A stretch of 64,000 bases of DNA. It comes from an uncultured Burkholderiales bacterium (GTDB lineage: Bacteria > Pseudomonadota > Gammaproteobacteria > Burkholderiales > Casimicrobiaceae). The DNA lies in assembly GCA_937944385.1 (NCBI GenBank), contig CALDYQ010000009.1:1-64000 (forward strand), read 5' to 3'. Shown piece by piece: positions 17,765 through 27,385 of this stretch (the stretch's first letter is position 1; every line of letters starts with the position of its first letter). The notes below the pieces were generated by a model that ran no database searches, was not told the origin of the DNA, and saw only the letters and a program-made list of their open reading frames with translations. Made by a program: the position numbers and the translations under genes.

Positions 17765-19177
17765 TCAGCCCGTGGCGAACGTGACCCGGAGCCCGATCAC
17801 GCGGCCCGCCGCGTCGGTTCGGTTGGCGATGTCGAGCGTCGCGTTGAGCTGGAGCGAAATGTCCCGGCAGATCACCAGCCCGAGGCCCGCTCCCCCGCCC
17901 ACGCCTGAAGTGACGAACGGTTGAAACGGCGCCGCCAGACGCTCCGCCGACATGCCGGGTCCGCTGTCCCACACTTCGAGCGCGATCCGTCGCGCGACAT
18001 CCGTGGTCACATTGATGCCCACCTGCCCACCCGCCGGCGTGTACTTGATGGCGTTCGAAAGTAGATTGCGGATCAGTTCGCGCAGCATCCAGTCATTGGC
18101 CAGGCGCCAGGTGACGGGCTCCTCGCCTTCGAGCGCAAATTCGATCTCCTTTCGGGCAATCAGCGGTGAGAGTTCGACCACGATTTCCCGGCACAGAGCA
18201 ACCACGTCGATTCGATTGACCGGTGCCGTGGCCGCAGCATCGGACGAGGCCGCCACGCGGGCCAGCGACAGCATTTGATTGGCCACCCGCGTGGCCCGAT
18301 CGACCGAGGTCTCGATTTCGCCCAGAAGGTCGGGCATGTCGGACACGGCACGCGCGTTCTGCACTTGAGTCTTCAAGACAGCGAGCGGCGTTCTCAGCTG
18401 ATGCGAAGCGTCGCGGACGAAGCGCTCGCGCGAGTCGAGCAGACCGCGCAGTCGGGAAATGAGCTCGTTGAGGGATGCGACCAGCGGCTTGAGCTCCGTA
18501 GTTGCCGACGCGGCGATGGGCGTGAGCGATGCCGGATTGCGCTCGCGTAGCTGTCGGCCAAGGGACGCGAGGGGCTCGAGCCCGACGTCCACGAGATACC
18601 ACACCAGAAGCGCAAGGAGGAGCACGAGCGCCGTCTGCCAGCGCAGTACCTGGATCACGGCCGCCTGCGCGGCTGCGCGGCGCGTCTCGAGCGTCTCGGC
18701 GACCTGCACGCTCAGCATGCGGTAGCCGCCTTCCACGTAGATCGGTTGCAGCAGGGCAGCAACGCGAACGTCCTCGCCGTCGAGCTGCGCTTCGTAGAAC
18801 TCGACCAGCGCCGGAAACTGATTGCGCGTGCTGTACTCGCCCACGAAGGGTTCGATTTTCTCCGTCCCTGCCACGACCTCACCTTGGAGACCGGACACGC
18901 GATAGGCGATCCGGCCGCGGGTGATCGCCTCGAACGCATCGAGACTCGAGTACGGCAGATCGGCCGTGATGCGCTCGTTTTCGTACCGGACCGTGTCACC
19001 AATCGCCTTGGCTGCCGCGAGCAGCGTACGGTCGAAGGCCGTGTTGATGCCGGTCAGTGTCGTCTGGTAGACCACCGCGGCATCGACGAGCAGGAAACTC
19101 AGAAGCGCAAGGAAAACGGACACCGCTAGCCGGCGCCGCATCGAGCGCGCCGGTGGGTTCGCGCGCGGCTCCTTCAT
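17765..19177 (-). CDS. tctE: Two-component sensor histidine kinase (TctE-like)
   Basis: RFVRDASHQLRTPLAVLKTQ H-box, ELIRNLLSNAIKYTP N-box, VWDSGPGM and GGGAGLGLVICRDI; overlaps response regulator gene. Confidence 0.88.
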   Translation of the reverse strand: MKEPRANPPARSMRRRLAVSVFLALLSFLLVDAAVVYQTTLTGINTAFDRTLLAAAKAIGDTVRYENERITADLPYSSLDAFEAITRGRIAYRVSGLQGEVVAGTEKIEPFVGEYSTRNQFPALVEFYEAQLDGEDVRVAALLQPIYVEGGYRMLSVQVAETLETRRAAAQAAVIQVLRWQTALVLLLALLVWYLVDVGLEPLASLGRQLRERNPASLTPIAASATTELKPLVASLNELISRLRGLLDSRERFVRDASHQLRTPLAVLKTQVQNARAVSDMPDLLGEIETSVDRATRVANQMLSLARVAASSDAAATAPVNRIDVVALCREIVVELSPLIARKEIEFALEGEEPVTWRLANDWMLRELIRNLLSNAIKYTPAGGQVGINVTTDVARRIALEVWDSGPGMSAERLAAPFQPFVTSGVGGGAGLGLVICRDISLQLNATLDIANRTDAAGRVIGLRVTFATG

Positions 19178-19878
19178 CCCCTCGACGAGCGCTCGCGTGC
19201 CAGGTAGCCCACCCCGCGCAGCCCAACCAGTTCGATCGACGTCTCGGCGAGTTTCTTGCGCAGTCGGTAGGCCACGACCTCGATCGCATCGAGTTGGGCG
19301 TCTGCGCCCTCGCCGAACACCCGGTCGAACAGCCGCTCGCGCGTCACGGCATGTCCCGGGCGCTCGAGCACGGCTGCAAGAAACGCAAACTCACGCGGTG
19401 TGAGCTCGAGCGGACGGTCGTTCCAGCTGACAGTGCCTGCGCGCGCGTCGATGCGCATGCCGCCGACGCGCTGGTTGCCAACTCCGGTTCTCGATCGGCG
19501 AATGAGCGCCTGAAGGCGGGCCTCGAGTTCATCGAGATCGAACGGCTTGGCCAGATAGTCGTCTGCGCCTGCCTTGAGGCCGAGAACCTTGTCGCCCACA
19601 GCGGAACGTGCCGTCAAAACGAGCACCGGAACCGTGTGACCCAGCGCGCGTAGCCGTCGCAACACCTCCATGCCATCCAGCTCAGGCAAGGTCAGGTCGA
19701 GTACGACGAGTCCGAAGGCCTCGGCGGTCACGCGCTCGAACGCGGTGGTGCCGCTGGTCGCCTGGGCTACCGCGTAGCCCCGCCGGGAGAGCGCCAGCGA
19801 GAGCGCGGGCCCGAGTGCCGGGTCGTCCTCGACCAAGAGAAGCCGCGGACGCTCGCCATCACCCCCCTGCTCGTTCAT
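19174..19878 (-). CDS. tctD: OmpR-family response regulator (TctD-like)
   Basis: LLLVEDDPALGPALSLALSRRGY, LVVLDLTLPELDGMEVLRRLR, LGLKAGADDYLAKPFDLDELEARLQALIRR, winged-helix C-terminus; start at Met 19878. Confidence 0.9.
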   Translation of the reverse strand: MNEQGGDGERPRLLLVEDDPALGPALSLALSRRGYAVAQATSGTTAFERVTAEAFGLVVLDLTLPELDGMEVLRRLRALGHTVPVLVLTARSAVGDKVLGLKAGADDYLAKPFDLDELEARLQALIRRSRTGVGNQRVGGMRIDARAGTVSWNDRPLELTPREFAFLAAVLERPGHAVTRERLFDRVFGEGADAQLDAIEVVAYRLRKKLAETSIELVGLRGVGYLARERSSRG

Positions 19879-20046
19879 GACGGAAAGCAGGGCGCGATCT
19901 CGCGGGTTCCGCTGACAGGATTCGGGGCTGTGCTTGATCCGTGGCGGTCGTCGAGGCGAGACGCGTTGGAAATGCATCCGTGTTCGGCACCGTCGGCAGC
20001 ACCGCAGCACGCGGAGTGACCCAGAACACCACAAGGAGCGCAAGCC

Positions 20047-21028
20047 ATGTCGGCATTTTTTACACGAATCACGGGCGTACGGCTCGCCAAGGTCAGCGGG
20101 GTCTTTGCGGCCGCTGCACTTGCGGCAAGCCCCGTCCTGGCCCTCGACAACATCAAGATGATGATCGGGGCCAATCCCGGCGGCGGCTTCGACCAGACCG
20201 GTCGCGGCATCGGCAAGGCCATGATGGAGGCCGGTGCGGTCAAGACCGTGCAGTATGAGAACAAGGGCGGTGCTGGCGGCACGATTGGCCTCGCGCAGTT
20301 CGTGAACGCATCCAAGGGCGACCCGAACGCGATGATCGTGACCGGCGCCGTGATGGTCGGTGCGATCGTGCGAAACAAGCCGCCGATCACGCTCGCCAAC
20401 GCCACGCCGCTCGCACGGCTTTTCTACGAGTACAACGTGTTCGTGGTTCCTGCGAACTCGCCGATCAAGACGATGGCGGACGTCGTCGCCCAACTCAAGA
20501 ATGATCCGGGCTCGGTCAAGTGGGGTGGTGGATCGCGCGGCTCGGTGGATCACATCTCGGTGGCGATGATCGCCAAGGCAGTCGGTGTCGACCCAGGCAA
20601 GATCAATTACGTGCCGTTCCAGGGGGGGTGAAGCCTCCGCCGCCATCCTCGGCGGTCATGTCACGGTCGGCACCTCGGGCTGGAACGAACTCGCACAATT
20701 CGTCAAGAGTGGCCGCATGCGCGCAATCGCAGTGACCGGCCCCGAGCGAATCGCCGACAAGCAGACGCCAACGCTCAAGGAGCAAGGTATCGACGTCGTG
20801 ATCGGCAACTGGCGCGGTGTCTATGGCGCGCCAGGCATCACGCCAGCCCAGCAGAAAGCGCTGATCGACGCCGTGGTCGCAGGTACCAAGCAGAAGTCCT
20901 GGACCGACTCGCTCGCCGGAAACGACTGGATTCCGGCCCTTCTGACGGGCGATGAGTTCGCCAAGTTTGTCGATGCGGAACACAAGCGCATCGAAGAGCA
21001 GATGAAGGCGGTCGGGCTCATCAATTAA
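20047..21028 (+). pseudogene. tctC: Tripartite tricarboxylate transporter substrate-binding protein, interrupted by a frameshift in a G7 run
   Basis: ORF 20047-20631 ends ...INYVPFQGG*; the remainder (GGEASAAILGGHVTVGTSGWNELAQFVKSGRMRAIAVTGPERI...) continues in ORF 20585-21028. Shift lies in the run cAGGGGGGGtga at 20632-20638. Confidence 0.85.
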
Positions 21029-21054
21029 GGGCCACACCGCTCTGCTCACGAGGA

Positions 21055-21087
21055 CGCGAACCGTGAACACGGTTCGCGTTTTTTTTT
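21055..21087 (+). terminator. Strong rho-independent terminator between tctC and tctB
   Basis: CGCGAACCGTG-AA-CACGGTTCGCG, an 11-bp perfect stem followed by nine T. Confidence 0.93.
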
Positions 21088-21129
21088 CACCTTGGATGAC
21101 TGAAAACACATAGTGGGAGGAACGCGATC

Positions 21130-21597
21130 ATGACCAAAGCCTGGCAAATCGGCATCGCCTGCTTTGTGCTCGCCTTGGCAGCGGTGTTTGGCTTCGGCGT
21201 CCCGGGACTGCCGGCAGAGACGGGCTATGCCGGCATCGGCCCACGTTTCGCGCCCGCAACGATCAGCATCATGCTGGCCGTCGTCGGCGTGCTGCTGCTT
21301 GTACAGGCACTGACCGGTGGCTTTCGTGGCTTCACGGACGTTCTCGCCACCGTACCGCCGGATGCACGCGGTGCGCTCTGGGTCAGCGCGGGCGTGCTCC
21401 TGAATGCCGCGCTCATTACCCGCGTCGGGTTCGTGCTCGCGGCCACCCTGCTCTTCGTCTGCGTCGCCCGTGGCTTCGGCTCGACTCGGCCACTCAGGGA
21501 TGCGGTGATCGGCTTTCTGCTCGTGCTGCCCGTGTTCTGGCTGTTCGCCCGCGTGCTGGACGTGAACCTGCCGCGCCTTTTCAATGACTGGCTGTAA
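21130..21597 (+). CDS. tctB: Tripartite tricarboxylate transporter TctB family protein
   Basis: 155-aa four-TM protein (GPRFAPATISIMLAVVGVLLLVQAL...) between tctC and tctA. Confidence 0.88.
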   Translation: MTKAWQIGIACFVLALAAVFGFGVPGLPAETGYAGIGPRFAPATISIMLAVVGVLLLVQALTGGFRGFTDVLATVPPDARGALWVSAGVLLNAALITRVGFVLAATLLFVCVARGFGSTRPLRDAVIGFLLVLPVFWLFARVLDVNLPRLFNDWL

Positions 21598-21630
21598 GCG
21601 GCGAATCTCACGCGCACGGGAGGGACGAAC

Positions 21631-23142
21631 ATGATTGAAACCTGGAATTTCCTGCTCGCGGGCTTCGCCACCGCATTGCAGCCGGCGAATCTGATGTGGG
21701 CCTTCATTGGCTGTCTGCTGGGGACTGCCATCGGCGTCCTGCCCGGCATCGGGCCGGCGCTGACCGTGGCGATGCTCCTTCCAGTCACGGCCAAGGTCGA
21801 TCCCTCGGGTGCGCTCATCATGCTGTGCGGCGTGTTCTACGGTGCCGCCTATGGCGGGTCGACCACGTCGATCCTCATGAACACGCCGGGTGAGAGCTCC
21901 TCCATCATGACCACGCTGGAGGGCAATTTGATGGCCAAGAACGGTCGAGCCGGCCCCGCGCTCGCCACCTCCGCCATCGGCTCCTTCGTCGCAGGCACGA
22001 TCGGCGTGATCCTGCTGTCTTTGTTTGCACCGCTCGTGGCCGACCTTGCGCTCAAGTTCGGGCCTGCCGAATTCTTCTCGCTCATGGTGCTCGCCTTCGT
22101 CACCGTGTCGGCGGTGCTCGGGGCCTCGATGCTCCGCGGCATGACTTCGCTCGCGCTCGGCCTCGCCATCGGGCTCGTGGGCATGGATGCCATCGCCGGT
22201 ATCCCCCGCTACACCGGCGGGGTGCCAGAACTCATCGACGGCATCGAGTTCGTGCTGGTCGCGGTCGGTCTATTCGCGGTCGGGGAGGCCCTCTTCAACG
22301 TGCTCTACCAGCCCAAGGATCCCGGCTCGCGCAACAAGCTCACCTCGATCTGGATGACCAAGGAGGATTGGCGACGATCTTGGCCCGCGTGGCTGCGCGG
22401 TACGGCGATCGGCTTTCCGTTCGGCTCGATTCCAGCCGGCGGCGCCGAGATTCCGACGTTTCTCTCCTACTCGACCGAGCGAAAGCTTTCCAAGCACCCC
22501 GAAGACTTCTCATCGAGCGGCGGCCAAGGGGCCATCGAAGGCGTCGCCGGTCCGGAAGCCGCCAACAACGCCTGCTCGGCAGGTGCCCTCGTGCCGCTGC
22601 TCACGCTCGGCATCCCAACCTCGGCCACCGCCGCGGTGCTGATCGGCGCTTTCCAGAACTACAACATCCAGCCAGGCCCGCTGCTCTTCCAGACGAGCGG
22701 CGAACTCGTCTGGGCACTCATCGCCTCCCTCTACATCGGCAACGTGATGCTGCTCATCCTGAATCTGCCGATGGTCGGGCTCTGGGCGCGGCTGCTGACG
22801 ATCCCGAGACCACAGCTCTACGCCGGCATCCTCGTCTTCGCCTCGATCGGCGTTTACGGCATGCGGCAGAGCGCGTTCGATCTTTTTCTCATGTATGCGA
22901 TCGGTGTCATCGGTGTCGTGATGCGGCGCTTCGACTTCCCGGTGGCCCCGGTGATCATCGGCATGATTCTCGGGCCGATGGCCGAGAAGCAGCTCCGGAA
23001 CGCGCTGTCAATTTCCCAAGGCGACTGGCTCGTGTTCTTCAAGCAGCCAATCGCAGCAACCTTCATGCTGCTCACGATCGCCGTGCTCTTCGTGCCGATG
23101 GTTCTGCGCAAAAAAGGGGTGGCGCTCTCCGAAGACGATTGA
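21631..23142 (+). CDS. tctA: Tripartite tricarboxylate transporter permease TctA
   Basis: [91 protein letters not shown]. Confidence 0.97.
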   Translation: MIETWNFLLAGFATALQPANLMWAFIGCLLGTAIGVLPGIGPALTVAMLLPVTAKVDPSGALIMLCGVFYGAAYGGSTTSILMNTPGESSSIMTTLEGNLMAKNGRAGPALATSAIGSFVAGTIGVILLSLFAPLVADLALKFGPAEFFSLMVLAFVTVSAVLGASMLRGMTSLALGLAIGLVGMDAIAGIPRYTGGVPELIDGIEFVLVAVGLFAVGEALFNVLYQPKDPGSRNKLTSIWMTKEDWRRSWPAWLRGTAIGFPFGSIPAGGAEIPTFLSYSTERKLSKHPEDFSSSGGQGAIEGVAGPEAANNACSAGALVPLLTLGIPTSATAAVLIGAFQNYNIQPGPLLFQTSGELVWALIASLYIGNVMLLILNLPMVGLWARLLTIPRPQLYAGILVFASIGVYGMRQSAFDLFLMYAIGVIGVVMRRFDFPVAPVIIGMILGPMAEKQLRNALSISQGDWLVFFKQPIAATFMLLTIAVLFVPMVLRKKGVALSEDD

Positions 23143-23163
23143 CGCCGAAGGGGCCGCAGCCAC

Positions 23164-25224
23164 TCAGGGCTGCAGGACGTCCTGCACGAACTTCACCATC
23201 GAGAAGAAGTAGAAGTCCGCGTTCTCCCGTCGGGCGAAGCCGTGCCCCTCGTTCTCGGCCCGCAGATACCAGACCGGCGCACCGTTGGCTCGCGCCCGGG
23301 CCACGATCTGCTCGGCCTCGGTGTAGGGCACGCGCGGGTCGTTTCGACCCTGCACCACGAACAGCGGCTTCTTGATCTTGTGTGCATTCGTGAGCGGCGA
23401 GATGTTGTGCAGGAATTCGCGCATCTTCGGATCCCGCTCGTCGCCATACTCGCTCCGGCGCAGGTCACGCCGATAGCTTTCGGTCGTCTCGAGAAAGGTC
23501 ACGAAGTGCGAAATGCCAACCACATTGATCGCGCCGGCGATCCGGTCGCCGTAGTGCACCGACGTCGCAAGGCTCATGTAGCCGCCGTAGCTGCCACCGG
23601 TCACCAGCACGCGGTCGGCGTCCAGGTCGGGTTGCCGGGCAATCCAATCCAGTAGCGCGCCAATGTCGCGCACGGAGTCTTCCCGCTTCATGCCGTTGTC
23701 GAGCGCGAGGAAGGTCTTGCCGAACCCGCTCGAGCCACGCACATTGGGTTCGATGACCGTGATTCCGAGTTCATTGACGAAATAGTTCCAGCGGCCGCGG
23801 AAGCCGATCGTTGCCTGCGCCTCCGGTCCGCCGTGGATGTTGATGATGACCGGGCGCTTGCCGATGAAGCGGGCCGGTGGACGGCTGATGAGCCCGGAGA
23901 CTTCGAGCCCGTCGAAGCTCTTCCAGGTGATGATCTCCTGCTCGCGGAAGCCTGAGGTATCCATCGGCGAGATCGCCCGCGTCCACCGCGTGAGCCTGCC
24001 CGCCCGTTCATCCATGACCCACACCTCAGCCGGCGCAGTCGCACCGCCCACGGTGATGGCCACGTCATTCGATCGCTTGCGCGGGGCGATGCCGAGCACG
24101 GTTCCGGCAGGCACCTGACTGAGCGGGACCTCCTTCAACGTCTTCGCGTCGAACGCACGGACCTCGTTGCGGCCACGGACATTGACGCGGGTGTAGAACA
24201 GCCGCGTACCTGTATCGTCGTCATCATCCTCGTCGGACGCGCCTTCCACGTCATGCGGAAGGTGTTTCGTGAGCGAGGTGATCTGGCCATCGGCAAAGCT
24301 GTAGAGCATGAGTTCCCGGAACTCACCACTCCTGTCACTCACGAAGAAGAAACCGCGACCATCCTTCGTAAAGCGCCCCGCAAAGTGCGTGGCAGCCGAC
24401 TCGCCCGCCTTGGGCAACACGCGCTCGCGCTTGCCGCTCACGATGTCGATGATCCAGACCTCGCTTTCGTTCGCCGAAACGTAGCGCGTCATGAGCAATC
24501 GCGTCCCGGCACGGTCGAACGCGCCGCCGAACCAGCCGGTGCCGGGCAATTCAGCGACGATGCGCGCTTCCTGGGGGCGGTCCGGATTCATCAGGCGCAG
24601 GGTGGTCGAGATCTTCTCGCGCTCCTCAGGCTTCAGGTTCCGGTCGAGCGGCACGGATGAAAGCAGAAACTCGCCCGTGTGCTTGCCATTCACCATGCGC
24701 CAGGCGCCGCGTGCGTGGCGAAAGCGCTCATCGGTCAGAAGAACTGCCTCACCCCCGTCGATCGGGATGCGGTAGAGCTGATACGCCTCCGAACCTCCCT
24801 TGCTCGCGGTGTAGACCACGAACCGGGCCCCAACCGGATCGATCGTTGCGCCGGAGACCGGGTCCGGGTGCTTCGTGAGCGATGCCAACTCACCGAGCGG
24901 CGAACGCAACCAGAACAGCTGTGTCGTGCTCGCGCCGGCGGCCCGATGCGAGACCAGCATCTCTCGCTTGGTCGGATGCCAGGCGACGAAGCCATGACCA
25001 CGAAAGTCGGTGTACTTGGCCACCGCGTCGGCCAGCGACTTCGGGATCGGCGGAATGCTTTCGACGTGCAGGTTGGCGTTGGGCTGCACGACGTCCTGCG
25101 CGGCCGGTGCGACGGGCGGGTTCGTCGCGGTCGTCGGTTGTGCCGGGGCGAACGTCGCGACCAGAAGGGCAGAGATGGCCAGCACGCTGAGGGTGGCGCG
25201 AGCAGCCGGTTCCAAGATACGCAT
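23164..25224 (-). CDS. S9-family (prolyl oligopeptidase) serine peptidase, exported
   Basis: Signal-like N-terminus; HGGPEAQATIGFRGRWNYFVNELGITVIEPNVRGSSGFG; nucleophile motif VTGGSYGGYMSLA; C-terminal GHGFARREN. Confidence 0.93.
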   Translation of the reverse strand: MRILEPAARATLSVLAISALLVATFAPAQPTTATNPPVAPAAQDVVQPNANLHVESIPPIPKSLADAVAKYTDFRGHGFVAWHPTKREMLVSHRAAGASTTQLFWLRSPLGELASLTKHPDPVSGATIDPVGARFVVYTASKGGSEAYQLYRIPIDGGEAVLLTDERFRHARGAWRMVNGKHTGEFLLSSVPLDRNLKPEEREKISTTLRLMNPDRPQEARIVAELPGTGWFGGAFDRAGTRLLMTRYVSANESEVWIIDIVSGKRERVLPKAGESAATHFAGRFTKDGRGFFFVSDRSGEFRELMLYSFADGQITSLTKHLPHDVEGASDEDDDDDTGTRLFYTRVNVRGRNEVRAFDAKTLKEVPLSQVPAGTVLGIAPRKRSNDVAITVGGATAPAEVWVMDERAGRLTRWTRAISPMDTSGFREQEIITWKSFDGLEVSGLISRPPARFIGKRPVIINIHGGPEAQATIGFRGRWNYFVNELGITVIEPNVRGSSGFGKTFLALDNGMKREDSVRDIGALLDWIARQPDLDADRVLVTGGSYGGYMSLATSVHYGDRIAGAINVVGISHFVTFLETTESYRRDLRRSEYGDERDPKMREFLHNISPLTNAHKIKKPLFVVQGRNDPRVPYTEAEQIVARARANGAPVWYLRAENEGHGFARRENADFYFFSMVKFVQDVLQP

Positions 25225-25378
25225 CGTATGGCCTTGTGGGCGTCCCCGGCAGATGAGCGGGACGGAAGCGGAAAAGTCGATTATTCACGACGAAGCGGTG
25301 ACGCGTCGAAATGCTCCAACACCGCTTCGGCGTCGCTCACGCCATGCGGAAAGCTCGGCTAGCATGAATCCGTCAACA

Positions 25379-25402
25379 CATGGGGGACAGCATGGGGGAC
25401 AG
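25379..25402 (+). repeat. Two exact tandem copies of CATGGGGGACAG immediately upstream of paaH
   Basis: 25379-25390 and 25391-25402 identical. Confidence 0.95.
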
Positions 25403-25405
25403 ACA

Positions 25406-26917
25406 GTGAGCTTCAGAACCGTGGGCATCGTCGGCGCAGGAACGATGGGCAGTGGCATCGCGCAGGTTGCAGCGCAGGCGGGCGCGCAGGTGCATGTGTT
25501 CGACGCCCGGGACGGCGCAGCCCAAGGCGCGGTCGACCGTATCCGGAGCGACCTCGACCGACTCGCCACGAAGGGACGACTGCCAGCCGATGCCGCCCAG
25601 GCGGCCGCGGCGCGGCTTCGCGTCGCCCCCGATCTGCAGGCGTTTCATGCCTGCGATCTCGTGATCGAAGCGATCGTCGAGGACCTCCCGGCCAAGCGCA
25701 CGCTCTTCAAGACGCTCGAGGGGATCTGCGGTCAGGAGACCGCCTTCGCAAGCAACACCTCTTCGATCTCCATCACCGCGATCGCTGCCGCACTCGCGCG
25801 GCCCGAGCGGGTGCTCGGCCTGCATTTCTTCAACCCGGCGCCGATCCTGCCTCTCGTCGAAGTGGTCTCTGGTCACCTGAGCGACCTGGCCCTGCTCGAG
25901 CGCGCCGAGGCGGCCATCCGGGCCTGGGGCAAGACGCCCGTGCGCTGCGCGAGCACGCCGGGCTTCATCGTCAATCGCGTAGCGCGGCCGTTCTATGGCG
26001 AAGCGCTCCGGGTGCTCGAGGTCGGTGCGGCGGACGCGGCCACGATCGACCTCGTGCTGCGCGAGGCAGGGGGCTTCAAGATGGGCGCCTTCGAGCTCCT
26101 GGACCTGATCGGCCTCGATGTCAATCTGGCGGTGAGCAAAAGCGTGTGGAACGCCTTCTTTCAGGACAGCCGCTACCGGCCGAGCTTCCTGCAGGAGGAA
26201 ATGGTCGCCGCCGGACTCTTCGGCCGCAAGAGTGGCCGCGGCTTCTACCGCTACCCTGAAGGCCCGCCCGATCCGCCCGCATCCCCTTTCGGTCCCTCAC
26301 CCTCGCAGGTGCAGTACCTCACCGAGTCAGACGCGCTCGACCCGCTCGTCGATCGTATCAAGGCCGCCGGCATCAAGGTGCAGAGCCGCAAGGAGGACGA
26401 CCCGTTCGGTGCCGGGATGCTGCGCGTCGGAAACGCGACCGTGGCATTGACCGATGGCCGCACGGCAGCGCAGATCGCTTACGAAGAGGAGCTCACGAAC
26501 GTGGTCACGCTCGACCTCGCGCGGGATTTCGCAACCACCCGGCGGGTCGCTCTCGCCCGTGGCGAGGACACGACCACCGCGGCGCTTGCCGATGCCGTCG
26601 GCCTCTTTCGAGCGCTTGGCATCGAGGTGTCAGTGATCGATGACGTCCCCGGCATGATCGTCGCACGGACGCTCGCGATGCTTGCCAACGAGGCGGCCGA
26701 TGCCGTGCTCCAGCGCGTGGCGACGGCCGAGGCTGTGGATACCGCGATGAAGCTCGGCGTCAACCACCCGGAGGGGCCGCTCGAGACCGCCGATCGGCTC
26801 GGGCTCACGCTGATCAACACGATCCTCACCCACATGCAGGGGCACACGGGGGACAATCGCTACCGGCAGTCGCTGCTCCTGCAACGAAAGGTTTGGTGCG
26901 GCAATGAGTTCCGCTGA
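25406..26917 (+). CDS. paaH: 3-hydroxyacyl-CoA dehydrogenase PaaH/PaaC-type
   Basis: VGIVGAGTMGSGIAQVAAQAGAQVHVFDA Rossmann motif; FASNTSSISITAIAAAL; GLHFFNPAPILPLVEVVSG; followed by paaI and paaK. GTG start proposed. Confidence 0.9.
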   Translation: MSFRTVGIVGAGTMGSGIAQVAAQAGAQVHVFDARDGAAQGAVDRIRSDLDRLATKGRLPADAAQAAAARLRVAPDLQAFHACDLVIEAIVEDLPAKRTLFKTLEGICGQETAFASNTSSISITAIAAALARPERVLGLHFFNPAPILPLVEVVSGHLSDLALLERAEAAIRAWGKTPVRCASTPGFIVNRVARPFYGEALRVLEVGAADAATIDLVLREAGGFKMGAFELLDLIGLDVNLAVSKSVWNAFFQDSRYRPSFLQEEMVAAGLFGRKSGRGFYRYPEGPPDPPASPFGPSPSQVQYLTESDALDPLVDRIKAAGIKVQSRKEDDPFGAGMLRVGNATVALTDGRTAAQIAYEEELTNVVTLDLARDFATTRRVALARGEDTTTAALADAVGLFRALGIEVSVIDDVPGMIVARTLAMLANEAADAVLQRVATAEAVDTAMKLGVNHPEGPLETADRLGLTLINTILTHMQGHTGDNRYRQSLLLQRKVWCGNEFR

Positions 26918-27356
26918 TACGGTCACTCCACACGCCCAGCCCGAGCCGACCGTGGTCGCCGCGGCCATGTTTGCGAAGGATCGAGTTGCGCAGGCGCTCG
27001 GCATCGCGATCGAGCACGTGGCCCATGGTCGTGCACGCCTCACGATGCACGTGCGCGCCGACATGATCAATGGCCACGGCCTCTGCCACGGGGGCTACAT
27101 GGCGCTCTTGTGTGACACGGCGTTCGCCTACGCCTGCAATGGCTACAACGCGGTCACAGTCGCAAGCGGATTCTCGATCGAGCTGCTCGCCCCGGCTCGA
27201 GAAGGCGACCTGCTCACGGCCGAGGGCGTCGAAGTCGAGCGCCGGGGCCGGAGCGGCGTCTACGACATCCGTCTTGTCAACCAGCGCGGCGAGACGCTCG
27301 CCCTCTTCCGCGGCAAGTCCCGCACCCTCGAAGGCCAGATCATCCCTCAACCCTGA
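26904..27356 (+). CDS. paaI: Hydroxyphenylacetyl-CoA thioesterase PaaI
   Basis: MFAKDRVAQALGIAIEHVAHGRARLTMHVRADMINGHGLCHGGYMALLCDTAFAYACNGYN; hot-dog fold motif. Confidence 0.93.
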   Translation: MSSADTVTPHAQPEPTVVAAAMFAKDRVAQALGIAIEHVAHGRARLTMHVRADMINGHGLCHGGYMALLCDTAFAYACNGYNAVTVASGFSIELLAPAREGDLLTAEGVEVERRGRSGVYDIRLVNQRGETLALFRGKSRTLEGQIIPQP

Positions 27357-27385
27357 ATTCGCCCTGAACACGGTCCGCTCGAGCC

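Noticed and set aside
23150-23175. Weak GCAGCC/GGCTGC stem between tctA and the S9 peptidase
   Set aside because: Short stem, overlaps the peptidase stop and lacks a T-tract; below support threshold.
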